A stretch of 64,000 nt of DNA from Paenibacillus tyrphae (GCF_024158745.1 NZ_JAMZAW010000025.1:1-64000), one strand, 5' to 3'. Counted from the first letter of the stretch, positions 25,300 through 33,837 are shown. Made by a program: numbers and translations. Notes: generated by a model from the sequence alone, not told the origin.

Positions 25300-26325
25300 A
25301 TGGATCGCACTATCCAACCTATGAAGCAGCAGAGCCGGACCCGGTTTCTGCTCTTCCTTTTTTCTATTTCGATTCTCATCTTGGCCGCGGGATTGCTGTT
25401 CAGCTTGAAATGGGGACAGGCTCAAATCTCGTGGCGCACGCTGTATGAAGCACTGACCTATCAAGGCCAGGACAAAAATCATCTCTATATCCAAACGCTG
25501 CGCCTGCCCCGCACGCTGACAGCATGCATCGTAGGCATGCTGCTGGCGTTGGCCGGGCTGCTGACCCAGCTCGCCACGAAAAACCCGCTCGCGTCCCCGC
25601 ATGTGTTCGGCATTAACGCCGGGGCGTCCTTGGCCGTCGTGTTCGGATTGCTGGCGGTTTCGGAGCTGTCGATTATGGGCTCGATGCTGTTCGCTTTTGC
25701 AGGAGCGGCGGCCGGGGCGCTGCTGGTCTGGTCGTTGACCGGCAACGAGCATAAGCAGTATGTCCGCTTGGCTTTGGCGGGGATTACGGTTCATTTCCTG
25801 CTCGCGTCCTTGACGGAAGGTCTGATTATCCTGAATCAGTATTCGACGGAGAGCATGATCTTCTGGCTCGTCGGGTCGGTGAATCAGGCGGGATGGCCGG
25901 AGGTGCGCATGATCCTGCCGTTCTTCCTCGGCAGTCTGCTGCTGCTTGCCGTCATGATCCCTTCCTTCCGCCTGCTGCTGATCGACGATGAAATTGCTGC
26001 CGCATTGGGTCAACGGGTCGCGGTCGTTCGAGGCATCGCCGTGCTGCTCGTCCTGCTCATGGCCGGATCGGCGGTCGCGGTATGCGGGCCGATCGGGTTC
26101 GTCTGCCTGATTGTTCCCCACATTGCCCGCGCCTTGGTCGGCAGCCGTCTGGGCGTCCTGGTACCGCTCACCGCGCTGCTTGGCGGCTCGCTGCTCGTCT
26201 ATGCCGACCTGCTCAGCCGCATGATCGCGTTTCCGTTCGAATCCCCCGTAGGCATTGTCACTGCGGTGATCGGCGGTCCGTTCTTCGTTTATTTGGCCCG
26301 GCGCAAAGGAGGGACCCACCGGTGA
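25300..26325 (+). CDS. FecCD-family siderophore permease 1
   Basis: 341 residues with about ten hydrophobic segments. FecCD landmarks are LRLPRTLTACIVGMLLALAG near residue 67, NPLASPHVFGINAGAS near 98 and GPIGFVCLIVPHIAR near 262. It forms the inner-membrane channel together with the next gene, whose GTG start overlaps this stop (GTGA). It begins five bases after the binding-protein stop. Confidence 0.92.
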   Translation: MDRTIQPMKQQSRTRFLLFLFSISILILAAGLLFSLKWGQAQISWRTLYEALTYQGQDKNHLYIQTLRLPRTLTACIVGMLLALAGLLTQLATKNPLASPHVFGINAGASLAVVFGLLAVSELSIMGSMLFAFAGAAAGALLVWSLTGNEHKQYVRLALAGITVHFLLASLTEGLIILNQYSTESMIFWLVGSVNQAGWPEVRMILPFFLGSLLLLAVMIPSFRLLLIDDEIAAALGQRVAVVRGIAVLLVLLMAGSAVAVCGPIGFVCLIVPHIARALVGSRLGVLVPLTALLGGSLLVYADLLSRMIAFPFESPVGIVTAVIGGPFFVYLARRKGGTHR

Positions 26326-27305
26326 GAAAAGGTATCGCCCTTGGCGCCGCATTGCTGATTATGATCCTGTTAGCCGTGGTATCCGTCGCGGTCGGAGCCG
26401 TCTCCGTTCCCGTGCGGGATATCGGACCGAGCTTGTTGTCCGCAAACGGCCCGTTTTATTTTATCGTTCATGAGGTTCGGCTGCCACGGGTGATCGTGGG
26501 CATTCTGGCAGGGTTCGGGCTTGCGGTCAGCGGCGTCATTCTCCAAAGCTTGGTCCGCAATCCGCTCGCCAGTCCCGACGTGATCGGGATTACGAAAGGC
26601 GCCGGATTGTCGGCGGCGGCGGTCATCTTCCTGTTTCCCCAATCGCCGGGGTACGTCATTCCGGCTGCGGCTTTCGCCGGAGCGATGGGGGCCTTTGTGA
26701 TCCTCACGCTGCTGAGCCGCAGATTGACGTTAAGCCCTGCGTCTCTGGCTCTGGTCGGCGTAGCCGTCGGCGCCGTCTTTCAGGCCGGCATCCAGTACTT
26801 GATCGTGACTCATCCGACCAACGTCAACATGGCGCTGCTGTGGATGTCGGGCAGCCTGTGGAGCCGGGGCTGGCGAGAGGTATTTTCTCTCCTGCCTTGG
26901 ATCGCCGTGCTCCTGCCGCTCGCCTGGGGGAGCTTTGCGAAGCTGAATGTGTTTCAATTGGGAGATGAGACGAGCGCTTCCCTCGGCTTAAACGTCGTTC
27001 GTCAGCGCTTCTGGCTCTTGCTGTTGGCGGTTGCTCTCGCCGGGATTTCCGTATCGGCGGTCGGAGCCATCGGGTTCGTCGGGCTGATCGCGCCGCATAT
27101 GGCCCGCAGCCTCGTTGGCGGCCGGCATCAGTGGCTCATCCCGCTCGCCGCGCTTATCGGGGCCGACCTGATGCTGCTCGGCGATTGCCTCGGCCGCATT
27201 ATCGTGATTCCGCGGGAAGTACCGGTCGGGATCATGACCGCGATCATCGGCGCTCCTTATTTCGTCTATTTGCTGCGCAAAGAACGCGTACGGAGGCTGC
27301 GGTAA
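26322..27305 (+). CDS. FecCD-family siderophore permease 2
   Basis: 327 residues from GTG 26322, selected for the AAAGGAGGG site nine bases upstream and the overlap with the previous stop. Landmarks are RLPRVIVGILAGFGLAVSG, NPLASPDVIGITKGAG and GAIGFVGLIAPHMAR. It forms a heterodimer with permease 1. No ATPase gene follows; as for FeuABC in Bacillus, an ATPase encoded elsewhere would be shared. Confidence 0.92.
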   Translation: MRKGIALGAALLIMILLAVVSVAVGAVSVPVRDIGPSLLSANGPFYFIVHEVRLPRVIVGILAGFGLAVSGVILQSLVRNPLASPDVIGITKGAGLSAAAVIFLFPQSPGYVIPAAAFAGAMGAFVILTLLSRRLTLSPASLALVGVAVGAVFQAGIQYLIVTHPTNVNMALLWMSGSLWSRGWREVFSLLPWIAVLLPLAWGSFAKLNVFQLGDETSASLGLNVVRQRFWLLLLAVALAGISVSAVGAIGFVGLIAPHMARSLVGGRHQWLIPLAALIGADLMLLGDCLGRIIVIPREVPVGIMTAIIGAPYFVYLLRKERVRRLR

Positions 27306-27310
27306 TACTT

Positions 27311-27364
27311 AACCCCTACCTATCGAAGCTATGGCTTGCCATGCTTTGATGTGCAGGGGTTTTC
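27311..27364 (+). terminator. Terminator of the siderophore importer operon
   Basis: Outer arms AACCCCT (27311-27317) and AGGGGTT (27355-27361) enclose a second inner stem around 27325-27347 and are followed by four T. It begins six bases after the permease 2 stop. Confidence 0.7.
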
Positions 27365-27469
27365 ATATGGCGGGACTGAGCATTTTTAGTATTCATTCTG
27401 GTTCCCTAAAATGCCCCCCCTCCTGATCGCCTAGAAGCATGGCATAACCTCCGGCTCAAGAATAATTCT

Positions 27470-27757
27470 TTATTTTAACAAACTGCGCAAATCCATCCCG
27501 TCCTTTAAGCCCTGTGTATAAATATGATTTTCAATGACGGCTTGAAGCAAGAGCAATGTCTCTTCATACTGCAACATAGTTTGTTGAAGATCGCTTGGCA
27601 GGTATTCTTGTATTTGTATAAAGTGTTGGGTACATTGATTTGAAAGCGTTTTGTAGGTTGAATTTGTTGCCATAAGATATTCCGTAATTTCATTCACACG
27701 ATGACCAATGAATTGTTGAAGGGAATTTCCTATTGAATTAAACTTGAGAAAGCTCAT
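27470..27757 (-). CDS. DUF6809-like small protein, possibly 5'-truncated
   Basis: The C-terminal 70 residues, ending HIYTQGLKDGMDLRSLLK after a long helical stretch, resemble the small helical DUF6809 proteins, which end in a GF-x-DG-x-RL pattern. The ATG at 27757 gives 95 residues but lacks a good ribosome site and overlaps the opposite-strand XRE gene. ATG 27673 would give a 67-residue form. The frame stays open far upstream across the antisense gene and a glycosyltransferase relic, which I take as chance. Function is unknown. Confidence 0.5.
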   Translation of the reverse strand: MSFLKFNSIGNSLQQFIGHRVNEITEYLMATNSTYKTLSNQCTQHFIQIQEYLPSDLQQTMLQYEETLLLLQAVIENHIYTQGLKDGMDLRSLLK

Positions 27758-27953
27758 GGCGGAGCATCGAATCGATGATATATCCGATTTAATGAGGTTA
27801 TCGGGAATCAGTAGAAATTCGATCAATAAGCTATACCGGGAAACGAATATCGAAACAACAAAGCTAGAAACGTTATTTAAGCTGTGCGATACCTTCCAAT
27901 GTACCTTGTCCGACTTAATTGAATATGAACCTGAAGGCAAAAAAGAGGCGTAA
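27732..27953 (+). CDS. Small XRE helix-turn-helix protein (YozG-like)
   Basis: About 73 residues. Nearly the whole protein is one Cro/CI-type domain: LMRLSGISRNSINKLYRE is the HTH, followed by LETLFKLCDTFQCTLSDLIEY, a common ending for these mini-repressors. No ATG suits the family start. ATT 27732 has GAAGGGA at good spacing and gives the usual lead-in ELNLRKLM, while TTG 27744 has no ribosome site. It overlaps the start of the opposite DUF6809-like gene, so the two may regulate each other. A bidirectional terminator follows directly. Confidence 0.7.
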   Translation: MELNLRKLMAEHRIDDISDLMRLSGISRNSINKLYRETNIETTKLETLFKLCDTFQCTLSDLIEYEPEGKKEA

Positions 27954-27954
27954 T

Positions 27955-27992
27955 AAAAGGAGCTTCCCGTGACCAACGGAAAAGCTCCTTTT
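27955..27992 (+). terminator. Terminator after the small XRE gene
   Basis: A long stem, 27955-27970 with 27976-27992, with few mismatches and a T-run at the end. The AGCTTCCCG core is shared with the terminator of the MGT glycosyltransferase gene at 28584-28612, which points to an old duplication. Confidence 0.7.
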
Positions 27993-28068
27993 CGTATGAG
28001 TGCAGAATCCTTGCTTCTTTTCTCAAGCACCACGCCCGCTCCGAGCTCGGCAACACGCTCGGCCAGAC
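27993..28068 (-). pseudogene. Relic of an MGT glycosyltransferase gene
   Basis: On the minus strand the fragment reads LAERVAELGAGVVLEK, nearly identical to VAERVAELGAGVALEK in the intact glycosyltransferase at 28650-29849. After it come the same gtgcag tail and terminator type. The rest of the gene is missing, so this is the remnant of a tandem copy that lost its body. Confidence 0.65.
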
Positions 28069-28183
28069 ATAGCGAGACATAGGGAGTTATACGTTGCATG
28101 ACGTAAAGTGCCGTGATAAAATAAACATAACATCAATGTTATTTAGAAGCTAACTGTATAAGAAAATCGAGTTCACCCGTATA

Positions 28184-28222
28184 CTAAAAAGAGCCTTCAC
28201 CGCTGGAACGGTAAAGACTCTT
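28184..28222 (-). terminator. Terminator of the candidate toxin mRNA
   Basis: 14-base arms 28189-28202 and 28209-28222. Read on the minus strand, the two imperfect positions become G-U pairs and the stem is followed by UUUUU. Read on the plus strand they are mismatches. This indicates a minus-strand terminator. Confidence 0.65.
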
Positions 28223-28280
28223 AGGACCTGAAAGGCTGTGGATCACCACGGCGCGCTAAAACAAAATCTTTGGTTCAGCG

Positions 28281-28324
28281 AAACCCACCGTAGGCCGTCA
28301 ACCTATTATTCGGTGGGTTTTCGC
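28281..28324 (+). terminator. Hairpin overlapping the toxin stop, possible antisense-RNA terminator
   Basis: 10-bp perfect arms AAACCCACCG (28281-28290) and CGGTGGGTTT (28311-28320), ending in TTTT on the plus strand. It covers the last codons and 3' end of the small minus-strand gene, as antisense RNAs do in type I toxin-antitoxin loci. The antisense RNA itself is inferred. Confidence 0.45.
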
Positions 28325-28437
28325 TTGTTACGAAACTTACGACGCGTCCAGCGATAGAGCTTACGGATGCCAAACACAAGGCTTAGCACCGTCACGATCC
28401 AACGCAGCACATCATAAAACGCCACAAGGTTGACCAT
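28306..28437 (-). CDS. 43-residue membrane peptide, candidate type I toxin
   Basis: The product has one hydrophobic helix (VLRWIVTVLSLVFGI) followed by a strongly basic tail (KLYRWTRRKFRNKRK), the layout of pore-forming type I toxins such as those of the TxpA/BsrG kind. An almost perfect, extended ribosome site (AAAGGGGGTGA) lies six bases before the ATG, and a TATAAT -10 on the minus strand is at 28518-28513. Two hairpins follow, one overlapping the stop codon. I do not recognise a named family; a small regulatory membrane peptide is the alternative. Confidence 0.6.
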   Translation of the reverse strand: MVNLVAFYDVLRWIVTVLSLVFGIRKLYRWTRRKFRNKRKPTE

Positions 28438-28575
28438 CGGCGTCACCCCCTTTCAGGAGGCTGCACCGTGGTCCGAAAACATCCACCACTATTCATAGTC
28501 CATAGAGTCGATTATAACATGCTCGTCTATATTGCTCTACCAAACTTTCAAAGATCTTCCACATGAAGTGAAAAG

Positions 28576-28612
28576 TAAAAAAAGAGCTTCCCGGATAACA
28601 CCGGAGAAGCTC
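28576..28612 (-). terminator. Terminator of the MGT glycosyltransferase gene
   Basis: Stem 28584-28594 with 28601-28612 (GAGCTTC..GAAGCTC, plus CCGG pairing), followed on the minus strand by seven T. It is about 40 bases after the stop. Confidence 0.8.
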
Positions 28613-28649
28613 ATTTGTCATAAGTGCAGTAACCCTTCCTTCCAGCGCC

Positions 28650-29849
28650 TTACCCCACTTTTACCTGCGAGATATACTTAACGATTTCGTCCGCAGCTTG
28701 CCGGGCGCCGCCTACCGAGCGCAGCGATTCGCCGACCCGGGCTGCCGCTTCGCGGTAGGAAGGCGTCTCCAGCACCCGGTTCACCGTATCGCGCAGCAGG
28801 TCGGCCGTTAGCCCTGTTTTCTCCAGCGCGACGCCCGCTCCGAGCTCGGCGACACGTTCGGCCACCTTCGGCTGATCGGCCCCTTGCGGGACCAGCACCA
28901 GCGGCAGTCCGTGCGACAAGCCTTCGTTCGTGCTGTTCATGCCGCCGTGGGTAACGAATAAACGGGCATGCTGAAGCACTTCAAGCTGCGGCACATAAGG
29001 ACGGACGATAAAATTGTCCGGGATGGCGCCGAGCGACTCGATCTCGGTCTCCCGGCCGACCGACATGACGATCGTATTGTCGGAACCGCCGAACGCTTTG
29101 AAGCAGTTTCGGTAAAAGTTATCGTCCTTGTTGAACGCTGTCCCCAGCGAAATGTAAATGACGGATTTCCCCGCGAGCTCAGGCATCTCGGGCTCTGCCT
29201 GCAGACGCGCGGACACGGAAGGGCCTACAAATTTGTAGCTGTCGTCGAAGTCGTCTCCCCTCGGCTGGAACAATCGGGATGTATATACGATCGTCATCGG
29301 CTCGGGGTTGAAGAACGCCTCATAAGGCGAGTGGACAACATAGCCATAGTCGCGCCTAAGCTTGGCCGTCAACCGGTCGAAGTCCGCTTGCGCCTGATCG
29401 GCCGAACCGGAAGAAGCAGAAGCATCCAGATGCTCTATAAAGCGCTGAAAATGCGCTTCCGTCTGCGCGAAAGACGTGCTGGAGTTAATCGCCGGCAATT
29501 GGAGCAAATGAGCCATCAGCCGCCCGCCCCCGAACATGGAGTCGTGTACGATATAATCGAACGGTCTGGCTTTGGCCTCCTCTAGGACTAAGGGAATGAG
29601 TGCCTCTGCCCCTTCCAGCATACCGCCCACTCTGCCGAGCAGATGGTTGTCATGCCTCAAGAATCCCTCGAAGAAACGAAAAAAATCGTAGGCCCGCACC
29701 TCGGCCCCTACCTTCTCCAAACGCTCTTTGAAATTTTCCGTCGTGAAATAAACTACCTCATTTCCGCGCTGAACCAGCTCCTGCACGACACTTACCGTGG
29801 GGTTCACATGTCCTTCCGCCCCGCCATTCATAAATAAAATACGTGCCAC
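28650..29849 (-). CDS. MGT-family (GT1) glycosyltransferase
   Basis: 399 residues, usual length for the macrolide-glycosyltransferase/YjiC family. The N-terminal acceptor domain starts ILFMNGGAEGHVNPT. The C-terminal nucleotide-sugar domain has VIYISLGTAF and the donor-binding signature FVTHGGMNSTNEGLSHGLPL near residue 305. Such enzymes transfer glucose from UDP-glucose to macrolides, flavonoids or other small hydroxylated molecules, often as resistance by inactivation. It stands alone with its own terminator. A tie to the NRPS/PKS product is possible but not supported by position. Confidence 0.9.
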   Translation of the reverse strand: MARILFMNGGAEGHVNPTVSVVQELVQRGNEVVYFTTENFKERLEKVGAEVRAYDFFRFFEGFLRHDNHLLGRVGGMLEGAEALIPLVLEEAKARPFDYIVHDSMFGGGRLMAHLLQLPAINSSTSFAQTEAHFQRFIEHLDASASSGSADQAQADFDRLTAKLRRDYGYVVHSPYEAFFNPEPMTIVYTSRLFQPRGDDFDDSYKFVGPSVSARLQAEPEMPELAGKSVIYISLGTAFNKDDNFYRNCFKAFGGSDNTIVMSVGRETEIESLGAIPDNFIVRPYVPQLEVLQHARLFVTHGGMNSTNEGLSHGLPLVLVPQGADQPKVAERVAELGAGVALEKTGLTADLLRDTVNRVLETPSYREAAARVGESLRSVGGARQAADEIVKYISQVKVG

Positions 29850-29991
29850 GATTCATTCAGCCTCCTTCGCCCTTCGTTGATTTGGAACTATATTCCATAT
29901 TATCATTTTTTCATCTTAGATGGGAAATGCCAAAGGATTCATGTTTCGTCGCCCAAATCCGGGAAGCCGCCGCCGGCTCAACATTGTACAA

Positions 29992-30025
29992 AAATCAGAA
30001 AAACCCGCCTGTGTGCAGACGGGTT
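29992..30025 (-). terminator. Terminator of the YiaAB gene
   Basis: Arms AACCCG and CGGGTT (within 30002-30025) are followed on the minus strand by TTTTT, shortly after the stop. Confidence 0.7.
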
Positions 30026-30042
30026 AAAATATCGCTATGAAA

Positions 30043-30507
30043 TTAGCCATTCATATTTTGATTATCCAAAATCTCTTTGTCCTCGGCGTTATCGCGGGTA
30101 ACCTTTTGCACCCCGATCGCACTATAGGAAATCAGCAGCATAACGGCAATGTAGTAGCCTTTTACGTTCAATTCGAACGGCGCGTTAAACAAACCGATGA
30201 AAAACATAGCGAATCCGATGACCAACCCTGCGACTGCCATTCCTGTGAAAGCGGGAGTGTTACGCATACGATGCTTTGGATTTTCGCTTCTTAGCTCCTT
30301 GTCCTCGGCATTGTCCCGGACCACCTTCTGGGTCGCAATACTTGTGATGATGATTAAGAACATGCATAACAAGTAGTACCCTTTTACGTTTAATTCCCAA
30401 TCCGCATTGTAGATGCCGAGACAATATAAGAATATGCCTGCGGCCAGTGCGAAGTACGAAGCTGCGGTAAATGCTGCGGTGTTACGTTTTTGATATTTTG
30501 GGTACAT
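30043..30507 (-). CDS. YiaAB-family membrane protein, two tandem domains
   Basis: 154 residues made of two copies of a two-helix unit. Each copy runs from RNTAAFT / RNTPAFT through two membrane helices with an internal ELNVKGYY to KVVRDNAEDKE / KVTRDNAEDKE. This repeat structure is diagnostic of YiaA/YiaB proteins, whose role is unknown. Four membrane helices are expected, with the charged DNAEDKE loops on one side. It is monocistronic. Confidence 0.85.
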   Translation of the reverse strand: MYPKYQKRNTAAFTAASYFALAAGIFLYCLGIYNADWELNVKGYYLLCMFLIIITSIATQKVVRDNAEDKELRSENPKHRMRNTPAFTGMAVAGLVIGFAMFFIGLFNAPFELNVKGYYIAVMLLISYSAIGVQKVTRDNAEDKEILDNQNMNG

Positions 30508-30770
30508 GGGCGGACACTCCTCTTGAGGTTACGAACGACTAGTACGCGAATCTTTAGTTCGTCGTTAGAATTGGTTGTCTTTTACAGATATATTAACTTA
30601 CCGATTACCATGTGAAAAGGCTTATTTTCGTCTAGTACTTCATTTATTTTCACTTCACGATGGATGCCCGGATGAAAAAGCAAGCGATTACATTTTATGA
30701 ATTATCCATAGGTTGAATATAAATTGTAAAAAAGCTTATGAAATCTGGCAAAAAAAACGATAAAAAGTGG
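30508..30770. other. Intergenic region before the peptide importer operon
   Basis: AT-rich, without a gene. It separates the divergent YiaAB and importer transcripts; imperfect repeats around 30531-30568 (cgaacgac, ttcgtcg) have no clear role. Confidence 0.35.
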
Positions 30771-30799
30771 TTGACAAGAAATTTTATTTCCAATAATAT
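30771..30799 (+). promoter_or_regulatory. Sigma-A promoter of the peptide importer operon
   Basis: TTGACA (30771-30776), 17-base spacer, TAATAT (30794-30799). Its near-consensus form suggests a strong promoter; the leader to the first gene is about 110 bases. Confidence 0.8.
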
Positions 30800-30917
30800 C
30801 AATACCATGCTTTATAACCAAGTATTCAAGTAAGAATAATGCACAAAATCCCAGTATTCCGTTAGATTTTATTTAAAATGACTTGAGCGAGAATGAGCAA
30901 GCAAGGAGGCTTTTTCC

Positions 30918-31844
30918 ATGTATGTGGTCCGGCGGATGGCGACGATGGTCATGACGTTGTGGATTATCGCGACTTTAACTTTTTTTCTGATGCATCTGAT
31001 TCCGGGAGATCCGTTCGCGGCCGATTCGCAGATGCTGCCGCCGGATGTGCTGGCGAATTTGCGGGCCAAGTACCATCTGGACCAGCCGCTTTTCCGGCAA
31101 TATGTGCTGTATTTGCAAAATCTGATGCAATTGGACCTCGGTCCGTCCATCCAGTCCAAATCGAGCAGCGTGAACACGCTGATTGCCCGAGGCATCGGCC
31201 CGTCCGCTTTGATCGGCCTCCAGTCGATGCTGATCGCTCTTACGGCCGGGGTGGCCCTGGGCATCGTTTCGGCGCTGCATCGCAACAAGCTTCTCGATTA
31301 TTTGTCGATGTTCGTGGCCATTATCGGGATTTCGGTGCCGAGCTTTATTTTGGCTCCGCTGCTCATTAAGTACATCGCGGTCAATCTGCACTGGCTGCCC
31401 GTCGCCTCGTGGGGAACGTGGCAGCACAGCATTCTGCCGTCGATTGCGCTGTCGCTGGCGCCCCTTGCGATTATTGCGCGGTTCGTCCGGGCCAGCATGC
31501 TGGAGGTGCTCGGCCAGAACTACATGCGGCTCGCCGAAGCGAAGGGGCTGTCGGACTGGACGGTCGTGATCAAATACGGGCTGCGCAACGCTCTGCTTCC
31601 GGTGCTTACGTTTATCGGACCGCTGTTCGCCTCTCTGATTACGGGCACGTTCGTGGTGGAGAAGATTTTCGCCATTCCGGGGCTGGGCAAATATTTTGTG
31701 GACAGCATCTTTAACCGCGATTATCCGGTCATTATGGGGACGACGATGTTTTACAGCTTCGTGCTGGTCGTTACCTTGTTCCTGATCGATCTGTCCTATC
31801 GGGTCATCGACCCGAGAATCAAGCTGACGAGTAAGGGAGAGTAG
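30918..31844 (+). CDS. Oligopeptide/dipeptide ABC importer permease (OppB/DppB type)
   Basis: 308 residues with six predicted membrane helices. The N-terminal MYVVRRMATMVMTLW and HLIPGDPF motifs and the cytoplasmic EAA loop (RLAEAKGLSDWTVVIKYGLRNA near residue 207) are those of OppB/DppB. AAGGAGG precedes the ATG. It is the first gene of a complete five-gene importer and pairs with the next permease. Confidence 0.93.
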   Translation: MYVVRRMATMVMTLWIIATLTFFLMHLIPGDPFAADSQMLPPDVLANLRAKYHLDQPLFRQYVLYLQNLMQLDLGPSIQSKSSSVNTLIARGIGPSALIGLQSMLIALTAGVALGIVSALHRNKLLDYLSMFVAIIGISVPSFILAPLLIKYIAVNLHWLPVASWGTWQHSILPSIALSLAPLAIIARFVRASMLEVLGQNYMRLAEAKGLSDWTVVIKYGLRNALLPVLTFIGPLFASLITGTFVVEKIFAIPGLGKYFVDSIFNRDYPVIMGTTMFYSFVLVVTLFLIDLSYRVIDPRIKLTSKGE

Positions 31845-31848
31845 ACGT

Positions 31849-32805
31849 ATGAACGACCCGGTATTGGCGCCAAGCGAAGCGCAGGACCGTTTGTTCCGCC
31901 CGGTGGACCGCAGCCGCTTCGAGCCGCAGACGCAGCGTCCGAGCCTCGGCTACTGGCGCGAGGTGTTTCTCAAGCTGGCGAAAAATAAGCTAGCCCTGCT
32001 CGGACTGACGCTGCTGCTTGTGCTCGTCACGCTGGCAATCATCGGCCCGCAGCTTGTGCCGTACAGCCCGAGCAAGCAGTCGCTCACCGAAGGGAACCTG
32101 CCGATCTCCGGCAAGCACTGGTTCGGCACGGATGATCTCGGCCGCGATATGTGGGCCCGGACGTGGCACGGGGCGCGGGTGTCGCTGCTGATCGGCGTCG
32201 TCGCCGCCTTGATCGATCTGGTCATCGGCGTCGTGGTCGGCGGGGTCGCCGGATATATGGCCGGAAGAAGCGCGCTCGGCGACCGGATCGATAACTTTTT
32301 GATGCGGATCGTGGAGATTTTGTACGGCGTTCCGTACCTGCTGGTGGTCATTCTGCTCATGGTGGTCATGCCGCCGGGGCTCGGAACGATTATTATTGCC
32401 CTCACCGTCACCGGCTGGATCGGGATGGCCCGGCTCGTCCGGGGGCAGATTCTCCAGCTTAAGCAGCAGGAATACGTGCTGGCGGCGCGTAAGCTCGGCA
32501 CTTCGCATTTTCACATTGTGCGCAAGCATCTGCTCCCGAACGCGATCGGCGTCATGATCGTCAACCTGACGTTTACGATTCCGAATGCGATTTTTGCCGA
32601 GTCGTTTCTCAGCTTTCTCGGACTCGGCGTCCAGGCGCCGTCGGCCAGCTGGGGCACGATGGCAAATGACGCGCTCAGCGTCGTACTTAGCGGACAATGG
32701 TGGCGCATTTTTTTCCCGGGGCTCATGATCTCGATCACGATGCTGGCTTTCAACACGCTCGGCGACGGACTCCAAGATGCCGTCGACCCGAAAAATCGAA
32801 GCTAA
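31849..32805 (+). CDS. Oligopeptide/dipeptide ABC importer permease (OppC/DppC type)
   Basis: 318 residues. The N-terminal soluble stretch before the first helix, HWFGTDDLGRDMWAR near residue 93, the EAA loop (AARKLGTSHFHIVRKHLLPN) and SFLGLGVQAPSASWG identify the OppC/DppC half of the channel. It begins four bases after the OppB-type gene. Confidence 0.93.
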   Translation: MNDPVLAPSEAQDRLFRPVDRSRFEPQTQRPSLGYWREVFLKLAKNKLALLGLTLLLVLVTLAIIGPQLVPYSPSKQSLTEGNLPISGKHWFGTDDLGRDMWARTWHGARVSLLIGVVAALIDLVIGVVVGGVAGYMAGRSALGDRIDNFLMRIVEILYGVPYLLVVILLMVVMPPGLGTIIIALTVTGWIGMARLVRGQILQLKQQEYVLAARKLGTSHFHIVRKHLLPNAIGVMIVNLTFTIPNAIFAESFLSFLGLGVQAPSASWGTMANDALSVVLSGQWWRIFFPGLMISITMLAFNTLGDGLQDAVDPKNRS

Positions 32806-32817
32806 GGAGGCGGCCGG

Positions 32818-33837
32818 ATGGACCCCGTCTTAAGAGTCAGTCAGTTAAAAGTTTCGTTCCCCACGTACGGAGGCTCCGTGCAGGCCGTTCGCGACGTGTC
32901 CTATGAGGTCGCCTCCGGGGAAACGCTCGCGGTCGTCGGAGAAAGCGGCAGCGGCAAGACGGTGACGGCGCAGGCGATCATGGGCATGATCTCTCCACCG
33001 GGGAAAATGACGCAGGGAGAGGTCGTGTTCCAAGGGCGAAAGCTGAACGGCCTGTCGGCCCGGCAGTGGAAAAGCGTGAGAGGTAAAGAGATCGCGATGA
33101 TCCCTCAGGACCCGATGACATCCCTAAATCCGACTATGCGCATCGGACAACAAATTATGGATGGGCTGCTGCGGCACGAGAAGCTGACCAAGCCGCAGGC
33201 GGCGGAGCGTGCGGCCGAACTGCTGCGGCTGGTTGGCATCCCGGACCCGGAGAAGCGGCTTCGCCAGTATCCGCACGAATTCAGCGGCGGCATGCGGCAG
33301 CGCGTGGTCATTGCGATCGCGCTGGCCTGCAACCCGGCGCTGCTGATCGCCGACGAGCCGACGACGGCGCTGGATGTGACGATCCAGGCGCAAATTCTGG
33401 AGCTGCTGCAAAGCCTGCAAAACCGGCTTCGCACGTCGATCATCATGATCACGCACGACCTCGGGGTCGTCGCCGAGATGGCGCACCGCGTCGTCGTCAT
33501 GTACGCGGGCCTGGTTGTCGAAAGCGGCACGGTGCAGGATATTTTCTCGCAGCCGAAGCATCCGTACACGTGGGGGCTGCTGCAATCGATCCCGAAGCCG
33601 CACACGGGGCAAAAACAAAGATTGATCCCCATCGAGGGCGCGCCGCCGGATTTGTTCGACCCGCCGAAGGGCTGTCCCTTCGCGGCCCGTTGTCCGTACG
33701 CGATGGAGATTTGCGTCGAGCAATTGCCCGCGGAGGAGAAGCTGTCGGACACGCATACGGCGCGGTGCTGGCTGAACGACAGCCGGGCGGACGGCGTCCG
33801 GGAGCTTGTGGCAGCAGGGAGGGACGGGCATGTCTGA
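32818..33837 (+). CDS. Peptide importer ATPase (OppD/DppD type)
   Basis: 339 residues. Walker A GESGSGKT near residue 41, ABC signature FSGGMRQR near 158, Walker B LLIADEPTTALD near 178, and the C-terminal oligopeptide-transporter extension with the Cys-rich CPFAARCPYAMEIC. The latter part can carry an iron-sulphur cluster in this family. It couples ATP hydrolysis to import together with the next gene, which overlaps its stop by eight bases. Confidence 0.94.
   Translation: MDPVLRVSQLKVSFPTYGGSVQAVRDVSYEVASGETLAVVGESGSGKTVTAQAIMGMISPPGKMTQGEVVFQGRKLNGLSARQWKSVRGKEIAMIPQDPMTSLNPTMRIGQQIMDGLLRHEKLTKPQAAERAAELLRLVGIPDPEKRLRQYPHEFSGGMRQRVVIAIALACNPALLIADEPTTALDVTIQAQILELLQSLQNRLRTSIIMITHDLGVVAEMAHRVVVMYAGLVVESGTVQDIFSQPKHPYTWGLLQSIPKPHTGQKQRLIPIEGAPPDLFDPPKGCPFAARCPYAMEICVEQLPAEEKLSDTHTARCWLNDSRADGVRELVAAGRDGHV

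Noticed and set aside
26082..26321. Upstream extension of permease 2
   Set aside because: The frame is open, but it overlaps the coding end of permease 1. GTG 26322 with AAAGGAGGG and the family start fit much better.
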